Source: DAOTTI01 sp034437795
Lineage (GTDB): Bacteria > Chloroflexota > UBA11872 > UBA12225
Length of the DNA stretch: 32,694 nucleotides
Assembly (NCBI GenBank): GCA_034437795.1
Contig: DAOTTI010000023.1
Span: forward strand, 1-32,694
Direction of reading: 5' to 3'
The position numbers and the translations under genes are program-made. Below, in pieces: positions 7,201 through 13,679 of the stretch; positions within the stretch are counted from its first letter, which is position 1, and the number at the start of each line of letters is the position of its first letter. The notes beneath the pieces are model-generated. The model was not told the origin of the DNA and did not search any database. It saw only the letters and a list, made by a program, of their open reading frames with translations.

Positions 7201-7971
7201 ATGGGTGCTGGCGAAGAGAGAGCGGCTCGTGCCGCGGCCGCGCCCGGCGTGGCACGGGTGCCGTCTGCGGACGGATCCCGAGCGGCGACAGGTCGCCTGG
7301 AGGGGGCAGGGGCGCCACGCGGCGAGAGCCCCGCGGTGCTGGTGGGGCAAGGCGCGGCGGCGGGCATCCGCTATGTGCTGTCCCAGCCGGTGACGCTGAT
7401 CGGGCGGGCCGAAGACTGCCACCTGCAGGTGCACGATCCGCTCGCGTCGCGCCACCACGCGGAAGTGCGCCGCGAGTCCTGGCGCTACGTGCTGGTGGAC
7501 CTCGGTAGCCGCAACGGCACGGCGGTCAACGGCCAGCCGATCCAGGGGGAGTACCAACTCCAGCACGGCGACACCATCCTGATTGCCACGACGCCGCTGC
7601 GGTTTGAGGACCCCAATGCGACGGTGACGGTGTCCCGCAGTGCGCTGCACCAGGCGCACCTACCCGTGTGGGTCAACACGGCCGCGGGGGAGGCCTACGC
7701 CTTCGGGCGGCGCCTGGACCTGGCGCCGAAGGAGTTCGCCCTGCTGGCGCTGCTCTACGAGCGGGCGGGGACGGTGTGCGAGAAGGACGAGATTGCGCGC
7801 CGCGTGTGGCCGGAATACGACGGGGTTGTCTCCGACTACAACATCGAGACGCTGGTGAGCCGGCTGCGCCATAAGCTGGCGCAAGGCGGGGCTGACCCCG
7901 AGCTGATCGTGACCGTCAAGAAGCGTGGCTATCGGTTAGCGATGCGTGCAGAAAGCGCGCCGATACGGTAA
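7201..7971 (+). CDS. FHA domain fused to an OmpR/PhoB-type winged-helix DNA-binding domain
   Basis: The 256-residue protein begins with a low-complexity N-terminus (1-45), followed by an FHA phosphothreonine-binding domain (about 50-135) with its key residues: IGR (67-69), SRHH (83-86) and LGSRNGTAVNG (101-111, N105). A trans_reg_C winged helix follows (about 165-247) with LDLAPKEFALLALLYERAG, VWPEYDGVVSDYNIETLVS and KKRGYRL. It lacks a receiver domain, so input is probably binding to a Ser/Thr-kinase-phosphorylated partner instead of His-Asp phosphotransfer. No kinase gene lies nearby. Targets are unknown. Start ATG 7201 sits just after a -10 box and has no Shine-Dalgarno, pointing to a leaderless message. 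Confidence 0.9.
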   Translation: MGAGEERAARAAAAPGVARVPSADGSRAATGRLEGAGAPRGESPAVLVGQGAAAGIRYVLSQPVTLIGRAEDCHLQVHDPLASRHHAEVRRESWRYVLVDLGSRNGTAVNGQPIQGEYQLQHGDTILIATTPLRFEDPNATVTVSRSALHQAHLPVWVNTAAGEAYAFGRRLDLAPKEFALLALLYERAGTVCEKDEIARRVWPEYDGVVSDYNIETLVSRLRHKLAQGGADPELIVTVKKRGYRLAMRAESAPIR

Positions 7972-8174
7972 GCTTATACGCTGGGTGCGGCAAGTTCGCT
8001 GCAGTCCGCCACGTGCGGGCCAGGGCCCTAAGCACCCAAGTCAGCCCGGTACACCGCTGGTAACGGCCAGGGAACGGTTTTGCGCGCGGGCCGCGCCTCG
8101 AAGTGGGGCGCCAGCCTGACGCAGGACACTCCCCGGACCCGGTACCGGCGGCCGGCGAGGAAGCGCCAGGCGGC

Positions 8175-8191
8175 GTCTACCCACGGTAGAC
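8175..8191 (+). promoter_or_regulatory. Hairpin in the speD upstream region
   Basis: Perfect 7-bp stem GTCTACC/GGTAGAC with a CAC loop, within the 483-bp gene-free gap before speD (7972-8454). It could be a leader element or the end of the upstream transcript; no T-run follows. Confidence 0.4.
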
Positions 8192-8391
8192 CCCGTGCCG
8201 CGGAACGCTTCGCCGGCCGCTCGCCGTTCAGGCGGTGTGGGATCGGGCTGTTCCGCGGCCTGCGCCTGATGCCCACCAGGCGCGGCCGGGCGCTGTTGGG
8301 TGGGCTGTCGTACGCCCTGTCTGGCGTCCCCCAGGTTTCCACTGGATCTGGATCCACCACGGCGTACACCTGGAGTCGACCTGGCTTGCCG

Positions 8392-8419
8392 CCGCCGTCC
8401 GCAGACCAGCGGACGGCGG
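8392..8419 (+). promoter_or_regulatory. Strong stem-loop 20 nt upstream of the speD ribosome site
   Basis: Perfect 11-bp stem CCGCCGTCCGC/GCGGACGGCGG with a 6-nt AGACCA loop, ending about 20 nt before GGGAGGT (8440-8446). Its position in the speD leader suits translational or attenuation control of polyamine synthesis. No known riboswitch fold was recognised. The rest of 7972-8454 contains no convincing gene. Confidence 0.5.
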
Positions 8420-8454
8420 GAGCGGCCGGCAACACACTGGGAGGTAAAGACCGG

Positions 8455-8967
8455 ATGCAGCACCTCGTCGTCGACGCGTTCGTCGACGATCCCGCACGGA
8501 TCAGCGCGATCGAGCCGATCTTCGACCTGCTTTCCACCCTGCCCGACGCCATCGGCATGACCAAGATCACGCAGCCGTACGTCTTCCGCTACCACGGCGT
8601 CGTGCCGGAGGACTGGGGCATTACGGGGGTGGTCATCATCGCTGAGAGCCACATCAGCATCCATACGTTCCCCGAGCACCGGCGCTTCCACATGGACGTG
8701 TTTAGCTGCAAGCCGTTCGACAGCGAGGGGGCGCTGCGGATCATTGAGCGCGAGCTGGGCGTGACGCGGCGCGCGGCGGACGTCATCCGCCGGCCGGTGG
8801 TCGGCGAGCAGGTGGACGCGGCCGGCGAGCTGCACTGGCGCTTCCAGCAGCTCCCCGCCCGCCCCGCGCCCGCTTCCAGCATCGCCGGCCGCACCGGCCG
8901 GCGCGGCGAGCCGTCGCGAGACGCTGACGCGGCCGGCGCCAGGCTGGAACTGGCCGGTGCGCGCTGA
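8455..8967 (+). CDS. speD: S-adenosylmethionine decarboxylase proenzyme
   Basis: The 170-residue protein belongs to the small bacterial/archaeal AdoMetDC class. It self-cleaves to make a pyruvoyl cofactor and forms decarboxylated AdoMet, the aminopropyl donor for spermidine. Motif AESHISIHTFPEHRRF shows the cleavage pair E64-S65 and catalytic H70; FSC supplies C85. These match Ser63/His68/Cys83 of the Thermotoga-type enzyme with a shift of two. Start ATG 8455 has GGGAGGT 8 nt upstream; the frame is open further upstream but unlike the family. The C-terminus carries ~35 extra low-complexity residues and overlaps speB by 11 nt, so the two are coupled. No spermidine synthase gene is in the window. 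Confidence 0.95.
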   Translation: MQHLVVDAFVDDPARISAIEPIFDLLSTLPDAIGMTKITQPYVFRYHGVVPEDWGITGVVIIAESHISIHTFPEHRRFHMDVFSCKPFDSEGALRIIERELGVTRRAADVIRRPVVGEQVDAAGELHWRFQQLPARPAPASSIAGRTGRRGEPSRDADAAGARLELAGAR

Positions 8968-9901
8968 CAGCTTCTACGGCTCGCCGCGGTGCTTCGCCGC
9001 CCTGAGCGCCGAGGAGGCGGCGTACGAGCGCTCCCTTGCGGTGATCCTGCCCGTGCCCTACGACGCCACGACCACCTTCCGTGGGGGGGCACGGGACGGT
9101 CCACGCGCGATCGTCGACGCCTCGATGCAGCTGGAGCTCTACGATCTGGAGCTTCGCTGCGAGATCTCGCAGGTTGGGATCCACACCCTGCCGGAGCTGG
9201 AGCCGCACCTGGGCGATCCGGCGCAGATGGTTGAGCGCGTGCGCCAGGCCGTGGCTGGTCTGCTGGCCGACGGCAAGCTCCCTGTGCTCCTGGGGGGCGA
9301 GCACACGCTGACGGCGGGGGCGGTGGCGGCCTGCGCCGCCGCCCATCCCGATCTGGGGCTACTCTACCTGGATGCGCACGCCGACGTGCGCGGCCCGTAC
9401 CTGGGAGCGACCTACAACCACGCCAGCGCGCTGCGTCTGGCCCTGCACCACCTGCGCGCGGGGGCGGGAGCCGGCCGGCCGGTGGTGGCGGTGGGAGTAC
9501 GCAGCGCGGCCAGCGACGAGGTGGCCTACATTGAGCAGACCGGCCTGCGGGTGGTGATGGCGGCCGACGTGGCCGCCGCTCGTCGCGATGGGCGGGCGGC
9601 GCTAGAGGCGCTCTGGCGGCAGGCGCTGGACGCGCTGGGGCCGCGCGGGCGGCCGCTCTACGTGAGCGTGGACCTGGACGTGTTCGATCCGTCCGTCGTC
9701 GCTGCCGTGGGAACGCCCGAGCCCGGCGGGCTGGACTGGTACGAGGTGACGGGCCTGCTGCGGGCAGCGGCAGAGCGCCACCCGATCGTCATGGCGGACG
9801 TCATGGAACTGGCGCCAGCTGAAGGCCCGGTGGCGTCGGCCTTCACGGCCGCCAAGCTGGCCTACAAGCTGATCGGGTACGCGTTGCTGCTGAGAAGGTA
9901 A
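8957..9901 (+). CDS. speB: Agmatinase / arginase-family ureohydrolase
   Basis: The 314-residue full-length ureohydrolase has all Mn2+ ligands: GGEHTL (H116), LDAHADVR (D139, H141, D143), NHAS (H155) and VDLDVFDP (D239, D241). Agmatinase yields putrescine and urea from agmatine. Linkage to speD supports agmatinase over arginase or formiminoglutamase, and aminopropylagmatine ureohydrolase (acting after AdoMetDC-dependent aminopropylation, as in Thermus) is a serious alternative. Start GTG 8957 lies inside the end of speD. No Shine-Dalgarno is clear, consistent with coupling. No arginine decarboxylase is present in the window. Confidence 0.9.
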   Translation: MRADSFYGSPRCFAALSAEEAAYERSLAVILPVPYDATTTFRGGARDGPRAIVDASMQLELYDLELRCEISQVGIHTLPELEPHLGDPAQMVERVRQAVAGLLADGKLPVLLGGEHTLTAGAVAACAAAHPDLGLLYLDAHADVRGPYLGATYNHASALRLALHHLRAGAGAGRPVVAVGVRSAASDEVAYIEQTGLRVVMAADVAAARRDGRAALEALWRQALDALGPRGRPLYVSVDLDVFDPSVVAAVGTPEPGGLDWYEVTGLLRAAAERHPIVMADVMELAPAEGPVASAFTAAKLAYKLIGYALLLRR

Positions 9902-10068
9902 GCGCCCCTCCCTCGGACGGCGCAGGGGTTCGCTGGGGACTGGCGGGCGCGGACCGCGGCAGTGGGGCTGCCCGCCCGGCCGACCGCCGGCGGCGAACGA
10001 GACACACCAGCAGAGGCACACCAGTCGAGGAAGGACCGAGCCAGCTACAGGTGCAATGCCGCGCTTCA

Positions 10069-10389
10069 ATGCCGCAGTCCGAGGCCGTCTTTGGCACGGA
10101 CCAGAGTAGGATCCTGGCACTGGTCCGCGGACCGGAGCTTGGAAGTCGCGGCTGTCACGTCAACGTGCAAGCAACGCGCGGCGCCAACTTCCACGTCTAC
10201 TACTACAGGACCGCGAGCTTCTGGACCGACGTCACAGGATGGCTCGGGCAACAGCCATTCGCCGCCGCGGAGATACTCAGCAGTATCCTCGCTGCTGAGG
10301 TGAGCACTGCTACCGGCGCGGGTCTCTCCGCGGTCTATGATCGGTACATGAGCCTCGGATGGCACGGGTCTCAGCGCAGTTCCGGATAG
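10069..10389 (+). CDS. Hypothetical protein, 106 residues
   Basis: From the ATG at 10069 (an alternative ATG in the same frame is at 10051) the product is soluble with a non-repetitive, protein-like composition: VNVQATRGANFHVYYYRT, then a helical EILSSILAAEVSTATGAG and a C-terminal DRYMSLGWHG. I recognise no family. The surrounding DNA is visibly less GC-rich than neighbouring genes and codon choice looks less biased. No strong Shine-Dalgarno is visible. It could be a small accessory gene or the remains of a larger one. The 168 bp after speB contain nothing recognisable. Confidence 0.4.
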   Translation: MPQSEAVFGTDQSRILALVRGPELGSRGCHVNVQATRGANFHVYYYRTASFWTDVTGWLGQQPFAAAEILSSILAAEVSTATGAGLSAVYDRYMSLGWHGSQRSSG

Positions 10390-10401
10390 CTGCCGTTACG
10401 A

Positions 10402-10534
10402 CTGAAGGAGCTTATCGCCTTTCCGGCAGCCGATCAGTCCCCTTCATGAGTGGCCAGAACTTCTGTGGCTGTTCCACTCCTGGTACCGGTGTTACGTGAC
10501 TGCTCGCCGCGCACTCAAGAACCAGGAGGGGTGA
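10402..10534 (+). pseudogene. Possible coding remnant without a start codon
   Basis: Between 10442 and 10534 one frame reads LHEWPELLWLFHSWYRCY, then VTARRALKNQEG and TGA, which looks protein-like but has no start codon. A second frame just upstream reads RLKELIAFPAADQSP. A single-base slip near 10440 would join them. The low-bias codons resemble the two small ORFs on either side, so this may be a decayed member of the same patch. The family is unrecognised and chance is not excluded. Confidence 0.25.
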
Positions 10535-10589
10535 GCTGTTAGGGCCGGTCAAAGTTCGTCGACCACGAAGGGCAGCGTAGGGGTTACCC

Positions 10590-10766
10590 ATGTTACTCAG
10601 TGAAGAACGGCTGCTTCCGCCTACCGCGAGAGAGCAATCCGACGAGGATCGGATTGAATACCTGCCGGAGCACTACTACGTCGACGCCCAGCGCTTCTCG
10701 CTGGACGAGATGATGCGGGTGACGGCGGAGTGCGTCGCGCGTTGGGCTGGCTACTACCGCGCCTAG
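10590..10766 (+). CDS. Small acidic hypothetical protein, 58 residues
   Basis: ATG 10590 opens a 58-codon frame ending in TAG. The product begins MLLSEERLLPP and contains RIEYLPEHYYVDAQRFSLDE followed by a helical segment MMRVTAECVARWAGYYRA. Composition is that of a real small protein: acidic, few arginines, aromatic residues spaced. A GGGG lies 6 nt before the ATG. The next frame starts 36 bp later on the same strand, so the two may form one transcript. Function is unknown. Confidence 0.45.
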   Translation: MLLSEERLLPPTAREQSDEDRIEYLPEHYYVDAQRFSLDEMMRVTAECVARWAGYYRA

Positions 10767-11350
10767 CCGCTCCGTCAGCCGGAGTTGCAGCGGGAAGGCC
10801 CAATGCCTGCCGATGCGCAGGCGCGCACCTCGCTGGTCACCGAGATCCTCGCCTGGGTCATTGCAGCCGCGGGGAAGGCTGAGCTGGCAGCTCTGGCCCT
10901 CTACCGTGGGACGGCCCCTGAGGGGTGGCTCTGGGACGCTCATGACGGCTTGCCTGGAGTTCTTATCCTGAGCCGTGATGAGTTCGCCGAGCTTCAGGAG
11001 CACTGGCACCGTCGTGGGTTCCCGCGGGACCTGTTCTATCCGGCCTCCCGGCGCCCCAGGGTGATCGAACCCGTGGCGCGCTACGGGGGGTCGTCCGGGG
11101 GTACCGGCACTACACACCGCGTCAGTGGGCACACCGTAAGGAGGCCAGCCCCGGCGCCCTGCAAGTACCCTCAGAGAGCGACCGAGCCCGGCAACTCACT
11201 GATGCGTGTGACCGCTTCCTCCTGGCCCTATTGCTTCGGATCGCGGAGCCCACAGAGCCCGGACGCGAACACGAAAAGCACGACCAGGAGGAGGCGGAGA
11301 GACTTAGGCGCTTGCGCCAGGCGGGGGTACGCCCAACACATTCGGACCAG

Positions 11351-11460
11351 CGGCCGTGGCCGTGCGGCTGGGCCCCGCAGGGAGGGAAGACCTCACCCCC
11401 TGGCCCCCTCTCCGAGACGGAGAGGGGGAACGACGGCCGTGGCCGTGCGGCTGGGCGGTG
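11351..11460. repeat. Dispersed palindromic repeat copy with GGCCGTGGCCGTGCGGCTGG flanks
   Basis: The perfect stem CCCCCTCTCCG-AGA-CGGAGAGGGGG (11404-11428) is flanked on both sides by the same ~20-base block, GGCCGTGGCCGTGCGGCTGG. Copies at 6858 and 7006 have one related GCCGTGCGGCT flank, so palindrome and flank travel as one composite unit. Confidence 0.85.
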
Positions 11461-11518
11461 CCGCCCGACCGGCCGCGGCTCCTTCAGGGGAAGGGACTTC
11501 AGGCGCGGGGCGTCCAGG

Positions 11519-11626
11519 TTGGCGGATGGCAGCCAGCGCCTGTCCGGAGTTCAACTGACGGGTGCTAGCGAATGCGTGTCCGCAATCCAATTGGCGGATG
11601 ACGGCGAACGCGTGGCCGCGATGCCG
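11519..11626. repeat. 36-bp tandem repeat, three diverged units
   Basis: Units 11519-11554, 11555-11590 and 11591-11626 align without gaps and preserve frame. Plus strand: LADGSQRLSGVQ, LTGASECVSAIQ, LADDGERVAAMP. Minus strand: a more regular GHAFAVIRQLDC, GHAFASTRQLNS, GQALAAIRQPGR. Neither side has a convincing start, so this may be a noncoding minisatellite. Confidence 0.75.
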
Positions 11627-11642
11627 CGCGGCGGAAAACGGA

Positions 11643-11668
11643 GAGCCGGACCCGCGCGGGTCCGGCTC
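11643..11668 (-). terminator. Perfect 26-bp palindrome, candidate terminator of cspA
   Basis: The palindrome folds to an 11-bp GC-rich stem with a 4-nt loop. Read on the minus strand it is followed after ~4 nt by TTTT, and it lies ~150 bp past the cspA stop with no gene between. A weak intrinsic terminator is the simplest reading. Confidence 0.5.
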
Positions 11669-11815
11669 CATAGGGTGTGCGGTTAAGGTGTGGAGCCCCT
11701 TGGGGATGCGACTTGGGGGTGCGATCCTTTTCAGCCGGCGCGCCGGCGCCTCAGCCTGATCATCACAGGGCCGCAGACGGCGCTCTGGTGACGACGGCGC
11801 TGGCGCTCGCCACGC

Positions 11816-12025
11816 TCAGCTTACCAGGCGGACGCGGACGGCGCGCTGGCCCCGGCCGCGGGTGTCCTGCTCGATGTCGAAGGTCACCTGCTGTCCTTCG
11901 GCCAGGCTGTCGAACGGGGTGCCCACCATGCCGGTGGCGTGGAAGAAAACCTCCTGCCCATTCCCCATGCGGATGAAGCCAAAGCCCCGATCCCGCACCA
12001 GACGTACAATTGTTCCCTGATTCAT
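11816..12025 (-). CDS. cspA: Cold-shock domain protein
   Basis: The 69-residue single-domain CSD protein has RNP1 GFGFI (14-18) and RNP2 VFFH (26-29). It binds single-stranded RNA/DNA and melts structure in mRNA. MNQGTIVRLVRDRGFGFI replaces the commoner MxxGTVKWFNxxKGFGFI start: the KWFN block is RLVR, a variant also seen in some Chloroflexota-type CSDs by my recollection. Start ATG 12025 has AAGG close by. A leader of ~165 nt with a stable hairpin precedes it, typical of cold-shock mRNAs. No neighbour is cotranscribed downstream. Confidence 0.92.
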   Translation of the reverse strand: MNQGTIVRLVRDRGFGFIRMGNGQEVFFHATGMVGTPFDSLAEGQQVTFDIEQDTRGRGQRAVRVRLVS

Positions 12026-12040
12026 GTGCCTTGTACCGCT

Positions 12041-12081
12041 CCTAAGTATCCGGCCGCCCGCTGTGCTACCGGATCCTTAGG
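12041..12081 (-). promoter_or_regulatory. Stem-loop in the cspA leader
   Basis: Arms CCTAAGTATCCGG (12041-12053) and CCGGATCCTTAGG (12069-12081) pair over 13 positions with one mismatch around a 15-nt loop. The hairpin ends 15 nt before the cspA ATG, right next to the ribosome site, so its folding could gate translation with temperature or Csp binding. Confidence 0.6.
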
Positions 12082-12197
12082 TACCGGTACCTGCGCGCTG
12101 ACGGCGGTGCTGGACCGCTTCTCCGGCCCGGTCCTTACCGGCGTCACGGGGAGCCCCAGGCGAAGTGGTGTCGCGCTGTGGCTCCCGTCGCACCACA

Positions 12198-12203
12198 AGT
12201 ATA
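12198..12203 (-). promoter_or_regulatory. Candidate -10 (TATACT) of cspA
   Basis: TATACT on the minus strand would start transcription near 12190 and give a ~165-nt leader containing the hairpin at 12041-12081. No clear -35 was seen. Confidence 0.45.
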
Positions 12204-12235
12204 CGTGACATGAAGTTGATGTGCCCCGCCACCCG

Positions 12236-12949
12236 CTAATGGTCCTGGGCAGCGCCCGCGGCCGGCCCCGCTGCGCCGGTGGCGACCTCCCAGCGCCGTG
12301 AGAGGCGGGAGAGCGAGTAGTTGACGACGAAGTAGACGCAGGCGGTGATGAAGAGCGTGTGGGGCGGGCTGAACTCGGGGCTCTGGTAGAGGATCCGCGC
12401 CCGCCAGGTGAGCTCGCCCACGCCGATCACCGCGGCCAGCGACGTGTCCTTGATCAAGGTGATGAGCTGGCTCACCTGCGGCGGCACCATGCGCCGCAGC
12501 GCCTGCGGCAGGACAATGAAGCGCATCGTCTGGGCGTAGGTCAGCCCCAGCGACCGCGCCGCCTCCACCTGCCCGCGCTCGATGGAGAGAATGCCGGCCC
12601 GCATGATCTCGGCGTTCACCGCGCCGGTGTAGAGCGCCAGGGCCAGCGTCCCCGCGCCAAAGGCGTCCAGCCCCAGCCCCGCGCGGGCCGCTGCGAAAAA
12701 GGTGAAGAAGATGAGCACGAGCACCGGCAAGGCGCGGATCGTCTCCACGTACGCGGCTGCCGGATAGCGAAGCAGCGCCACGCGGGAGAGGCGCATGAGC
12801 GCCAGGATGAGGCCCAGGACCAGGCTAGCGGCTCCGGCGATGGCGGCCATGGCCAGCGTCACCTGCAGCCCGGTCCACAGGAACCGCCAGATGTCCAGGT
12901 CCAGAAAGACGGCCCACTTGCGCGGGGCGATCAGCTCTTGCCAGATCAC
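12236..12949 (-). CDS. Polar amino-acid ABC transporter permease (GlnP/HisM type)
   Basis: The 237-residue inner-membrane protein has about five membrane segments. The EAA loop that docks the ATPase is EAARSLGLTYAQTMRFIVLP, and RALPVLVLIFFTFF is the typical RNTPLLVQ-like block. It is the second permease of the cluster and the last gene: its ATG overlaps the TGA of the first permease (12946-12949, ATGA). The two probably form a heterodimeric channel. Substrate is a polar or acidic amino acid by family, not resolved further. The C-terminal ~12 residues are a low-complexity Ala/Gly tail. Confidence 0.92.
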   Translation of the reverse strand: MIWQELIAPRKWAVFLDLDIWRFLWTGLQVTLAMAAIAGAASLVLGLILALMRLSRVALLRYPAAAYVETIRALPVLVLIFFTFFAAARAGLGLDAFGAGTLALALYTGAVNAEIMRAGILSIERGQVEAARSLGLTYAQTMRFIVLPQALRRMVPPQVSQLITLIKDTSLAAVIGVGELTWRARILYQSPEFSPPHTLFITACVYFVVNYSLSRLSRRWEVATGAAGPAAGAAQDH

Positions 12950-13659
12950 GCGCGGTACCGTGTCAGGCGGCGCTCGACCACGCCCACCAGATAGCTAAGG
13001 GGGACGGTCAGGAGGAGATAGCCGGCGGCGATGGCGGTGAAGATCTCGTACGTGGCGAAGGTGCGGGAGTTGACCAGGTAGCCGTTGTAGAGCAGGTCCG
13101 AGACGGCGATACTGCTGGAGAGGCTGGTGTTCTTGGTCATGGCGATCACCAGGTTGCCCAGCGGGGGGACGGTGATGGCGATGGCCTGGGGCAGGATGAC
13201 GAAGCGCATCATCTGCCCGTAGGTGAGCCCCAGCGAACGGGCGGCCTCAAGCTGCCCGCGGCTGATGGACTGGATGCCGGCCCGCACCACCTCCGCGACG
13301 TAGGCGCCCGTGTAGATCCCCAGGGCCAGGCACGCGGCCCAGAACGCCGGCAGGCGCAGGCCGAGGCTGGGCAGGCCGAAGAAAGCGAAGAACGTCTGCA
13401 CCAGCAGGGGCGTGTTGCGGAAGAACTCGACGTATACCGTGCCGATCGCCCGCAGCAGCCGGAAGGGCGTGATCCGCAGCACGCCGAAGAGGATGCCTAG
13501 CGCCAGGGCGAGCGGGAGCGAGAGCGCCGCCAGGCGCCCCGTCGTCCACAGCCCTTCGAGCAAGAAGGGCAGATGAGCGAGGACCACCGACCCCGGAAGG
13601 GCCGGGGTGAGCGGGGCGATCGGGGTAGGGGTGGTCTGGAGCAAGCGCGCTCGCTCCAC
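12946..13659 (-). CDS. Polar amino-acid ABC transporter permease (GlnP type)
   Basis: The 237-residue membrane protein has about five segments and contains EFFRNTPLLVQTFFAFFGLP, the signature of polar amino-acid permeases, and the EAA loop EAARSLGLTYGQMMRFVILP. It lies 20 bp after the binding-protein stop and overlaps the second permease by 4 nt, so the channel genes are in one transcript. The N-terminal ~30 residues (Pro/Thr-rich) differ from the family and an internal start is possible, although no better Shine-Dalgarno was found. Confidence 0.93.
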   Translation of the reverse strand: MERARLLQTTPTPIAPLTPALPGSVVLAHLPFLLEGLWTTGRLAALSLPLALALGILFGVLRITPFRLLRAIGTVYVEFFRNTPLLVQTFFAFFGLPSLGLRLPAFWAACLALGIYTGAYVAEVVRAGIQSISRGQLEAARSLGLTYGQMMRFVILPQAIAITVPPLGNLVIAMTKNTSLSSSIAVSDLLYNGYLVNSRTFATYEIFTAIAAGYLLLTVPLSYLVGVVERRLTRYRA

Positions 13660-13679
13660 TCAGCGCCAGCGCGTGGCGT

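Larger units (their letters stand above)
10803..11686 (+). pseudogene. Frameshifted hypothetical gene running into repeat DNA
   Basis: ATG 10803 (GGGAAGG 5 nt upstream) opens a protein-like frame: LVTEILAWVIAAAGKAELAA, ALYRGTAPEGWLWDAHDGLP, VLILSRDEFAELQEHWHRRG and ending PRVIEPVARYGG. At the GGGGGG run 11085-11090 the reading becomes low quality. The frame one base back continues naturally with VVRGYRHYTPRQWAHRKEAS, then a helical FLLALLLRIAEPTEPGREHE and EEAERLRRLRQAG. A -1 slip, a real frameshift mutation or a homopolymer sequencing error would each explain it. From about 11345 the frame is palindromic-repeat DNA and a 36-bp x3 array, so the original C-terminus was probably lost. No family recognised. 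Confidence 0.5.

Noticed and set aside
7972..8454. SAM riboswitch upstream of speD
   Set aside because: I could not place the conserved cores of SAM-I, SAM-II or related classes; only generic hairpins are evident.
8041..8835. Minus-strand frame across the speD leader
   Set aside because: Overlaps the well-supported speD gene in its high-confidence part and shows no family motif in the leader part.
11734..11747. 14-bp perfect palindrome GCCGGCGCGCCGGC as terminator of cspA
   Set aside because: No T-run on the minus side; the 26-bp palindrome at 11643-11668 with TTTT is the better candidate.
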